7,034 bases of DNA from positions 1 through 7,034 of the forward strand of contig RFJD01000445.1 in NCBI GenBank assembly GCA_003695015.1, read 5' to 3'. Below the pieces are notes generated by a model. The model saw nothing but the letters and a program-made list of their open reading frames with translations, ran no database searches and was not told where the DNA came from. The DNA comes from Verrucomicrobiota bacterium. GTDB lineage: Bacteria > Verrucomicrobiota > Verrucomicrobiia > Limisphaerales > J093. Shown here in pieces: positions 6,265 to 7,034 of this stretch. The position numbers and the translations under genes were made by a program. How positions within the stretch are numbered: the stretch's first letter is position 1; every line of letters starts with the position of its first letter.

Positions 6265-6978
6265 TCAACGCCGGCGTCGGCTCTTCTTCGTCAGGGTCAC
6301 CTGCACCTCCGTCGTCTGCCCGTCCTTGACGGAGATTTCCCGGGGCTCGGACACACACCGTTTGTTCCACGTCTTCAGGACGTAATCCCCGGCGGGCACG
6401 TCCTTGATGGTGAACTTGGCCGTCTGGGTTTTGGGATCGACCTTCACGGTGGTGAACCACGGCGTCTCCAAGACGTACAGGTGGGCCTCCATGTCCGGGT
6501 GCAGTTTGCACAACAGGACCGCCTCGCCCGGAATGTTGAACGTGTGGCTCCGGACCTCACCCTTGCCCCAGTTGCCCAGGTCCAGGTAGGTGGTCTTCTT
6601 CTGGCCCGGCTCCAACACCTGGCAGCAGTCGTCCACGCAGAAGACGTTGTGCTCGACCTCGTCGCTGTTGAGGAAATCCACGGTGGTGCCTTTTTGCACC
6701 GCCAGGACATGCGGGATGAAGACCAGCGCCTTCTGGTCCATCACCGCGTGTTTCTTGGGGGGCGGCGGGTACTCGTGGCTGCCTTTCTTCTCAACATAGA
6801 CCACCACGATGTTGTCGGGCTTGTCGCCGGTGGCCCGCAGCTTGGTGCCGGAGACCTGGAGGGTGCCGGTGACGGTCCCGCCGGCCCACATCGTGCCGGC
6901 CAGCCAGCAGGCGGTGGCCAGCCCGAACACTCGGACCGGCATGCCCCGGGAATGGTTCAGGGAGCGGATCGTTTTCAT
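6265..6978 (-). CDS. Exported plastocyanin-like cupredoxin with C-terminal carboxypeptidase-regulatory-like domain
   Basis: Probable periplasmic type-1 copper protein and candidate electron carrier for the respiratory genes behind it. Numbering from an in-frame ATG at 6993 plus two upstream codons (TTG at 6999 as residue 1): an N-terminal hydrophobic stretch (about 23-40) looks like a signal peptide. A cupredoxin fold follows (about 42-178) with ligand candidates His117 (in EHNVF), Cys164, His167 and Met170 in the motif CKLHPDM, which matches the C-x2-H-P-x-M pattern of plastocyanin/methylamine-utilisation-type proteins. Residues 183-236 resemble a carboxypeptidase-regulatory-like beta sandwich (DVPAGDYVLKTW). 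Oddities are three extra cysteines just after the first His (C121, C125, C126) and a basic tail ending in RRRR. The start is uncertain: ATGs at 6993, 6978 and 6942 all lack a clear Shine-Dalgarno. I chose 6978 (MKTIRS) for its signal-peptide shape. Copper binding is inferred. Confidence 0.85.
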   Translation of the reverse strand: MKTIRSLNHSRGMPVRVFGLATACWLAGTMWAGGTVTGTLQVSGTKLRATGDKPDNIVVVYVEKKGSHEYPPPPKKHAVMDQKALVFIPHVLAVQKGTTVDFLNSDEVEHNVFCVDDCCQVLEPGQKKTTYLDLGNWGKGEVRSHTFNIPGEAVLLCKLHPDMEAHLYVLETPWFTTVKVDPKTQTAKFTIKDVPAGDYVLKTWNKRCVSEPREISVKDGQTTEVQVTLTKKSRRRR

Positions 6979-7034
6979 GGTTGTGACGTTCATGAGCAAA
7001 GCTGGGAAACGGATCCCGGGCTGGCGGGGACCCC

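Noticed and set aside
7026..7034. Short palindrome GGGGACCCC at the right edge, considered as an operator upstream of the cupredoxin
   Set aside because: Nine bases in GC-rich DNA at a window end are expected by chance. No -10/-35 pattern is visible in 6979-7034.
1..7034. CRISPR arrays, tRNA or rRNA genes, insertion sequences
   Set aside because: No regularly spaced repeats, no tRNA-like cloverleaf arms, no transposase motif and no terminal inverted repeats were seen. The window is filled with coding sequence.

Overview
The window is a GC-rich bacterial locus in which every convincing gene lies on the minus strand, so it reads from the right end to the left. Seven complete genes and perhaps the first codons of an eighth are packed with almost no spacing. 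Five of them encode the parts of a membrane-bound, periplasm-facing quinone/cytochrome oxidoreductase of the Alternative Complex III (ACIII) or Qrc type. The taxon cannot be fixed from sequence alone. The high GC, the split ACIII-like gene set and the carboxypeptidase-regulatory-like and 'methylamine-utilisation-type' plastocyanin proteins would fit a Verrucomicrobiota or Planctomycetota member, or another soil or thermal Gram-negative lineage, but this is a low-confidence inference.

Layout in transcription order. 6978-6265: exported cupredoxin (plastocyanin-like) protein with a C-terminal carboxypeptidase-regulatory-like domain. 6264-6169: the only real intergenic gap, about 96 bp, with a GC-rich hairpin. 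6168-5509: membrane-anchored monoheme cytochrome c. 5512-4886: membrane-anchored pentaheme cytochrome c, overlapping the previous gene by ATGA. 4873-2852: Tat-exported molybdopterin-oxidoreductase-family large subunit. 2852-2154: ferredoxin-like subunit with 16 cysteines for four Fe-S clusters, overlapping by TGATG. 2143-833: NrfD/PsrC-family ten-helix membrane subunit. 840-46: exported protein with a duplicated coiled coil, a Pro/Ala linker and a beta-sandwich domain, overlapping the NrfD gene by 8 bp. 22-1: possible start of the next gene.

Functional model (inference from known families). The NrfD subunit binds quinone in the membrane. The four-cluster subunit and the Mo-family subunit form the periplasmic module. 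The pentaheme and monoheme cytochromes pass electrons to, or receive them from, a soluble carrier, for which the cupredoxin is a candidate. In canonical ACIII the Mo-family and Fe-S parts are fused as ActB; here they are separate genes whose lengths (673 + 232 residues) add up to roughly one ActB. The Mo-family subunit keeps four cysteines for an N-terminal Fe-S cluster but shows no Cys or Ser in the region where a molybdenum ligand would be expected, so it may be a scaffold rather than a catalytic enzyme. ActD- and ActF-like genes are not in the window. The two least understood proteins, the cupredoxin and the coiled-coil protein, bracket the respiratory genes and end in similar beta-sandwich domains, so they may be dedicated accessory parts of this complex.
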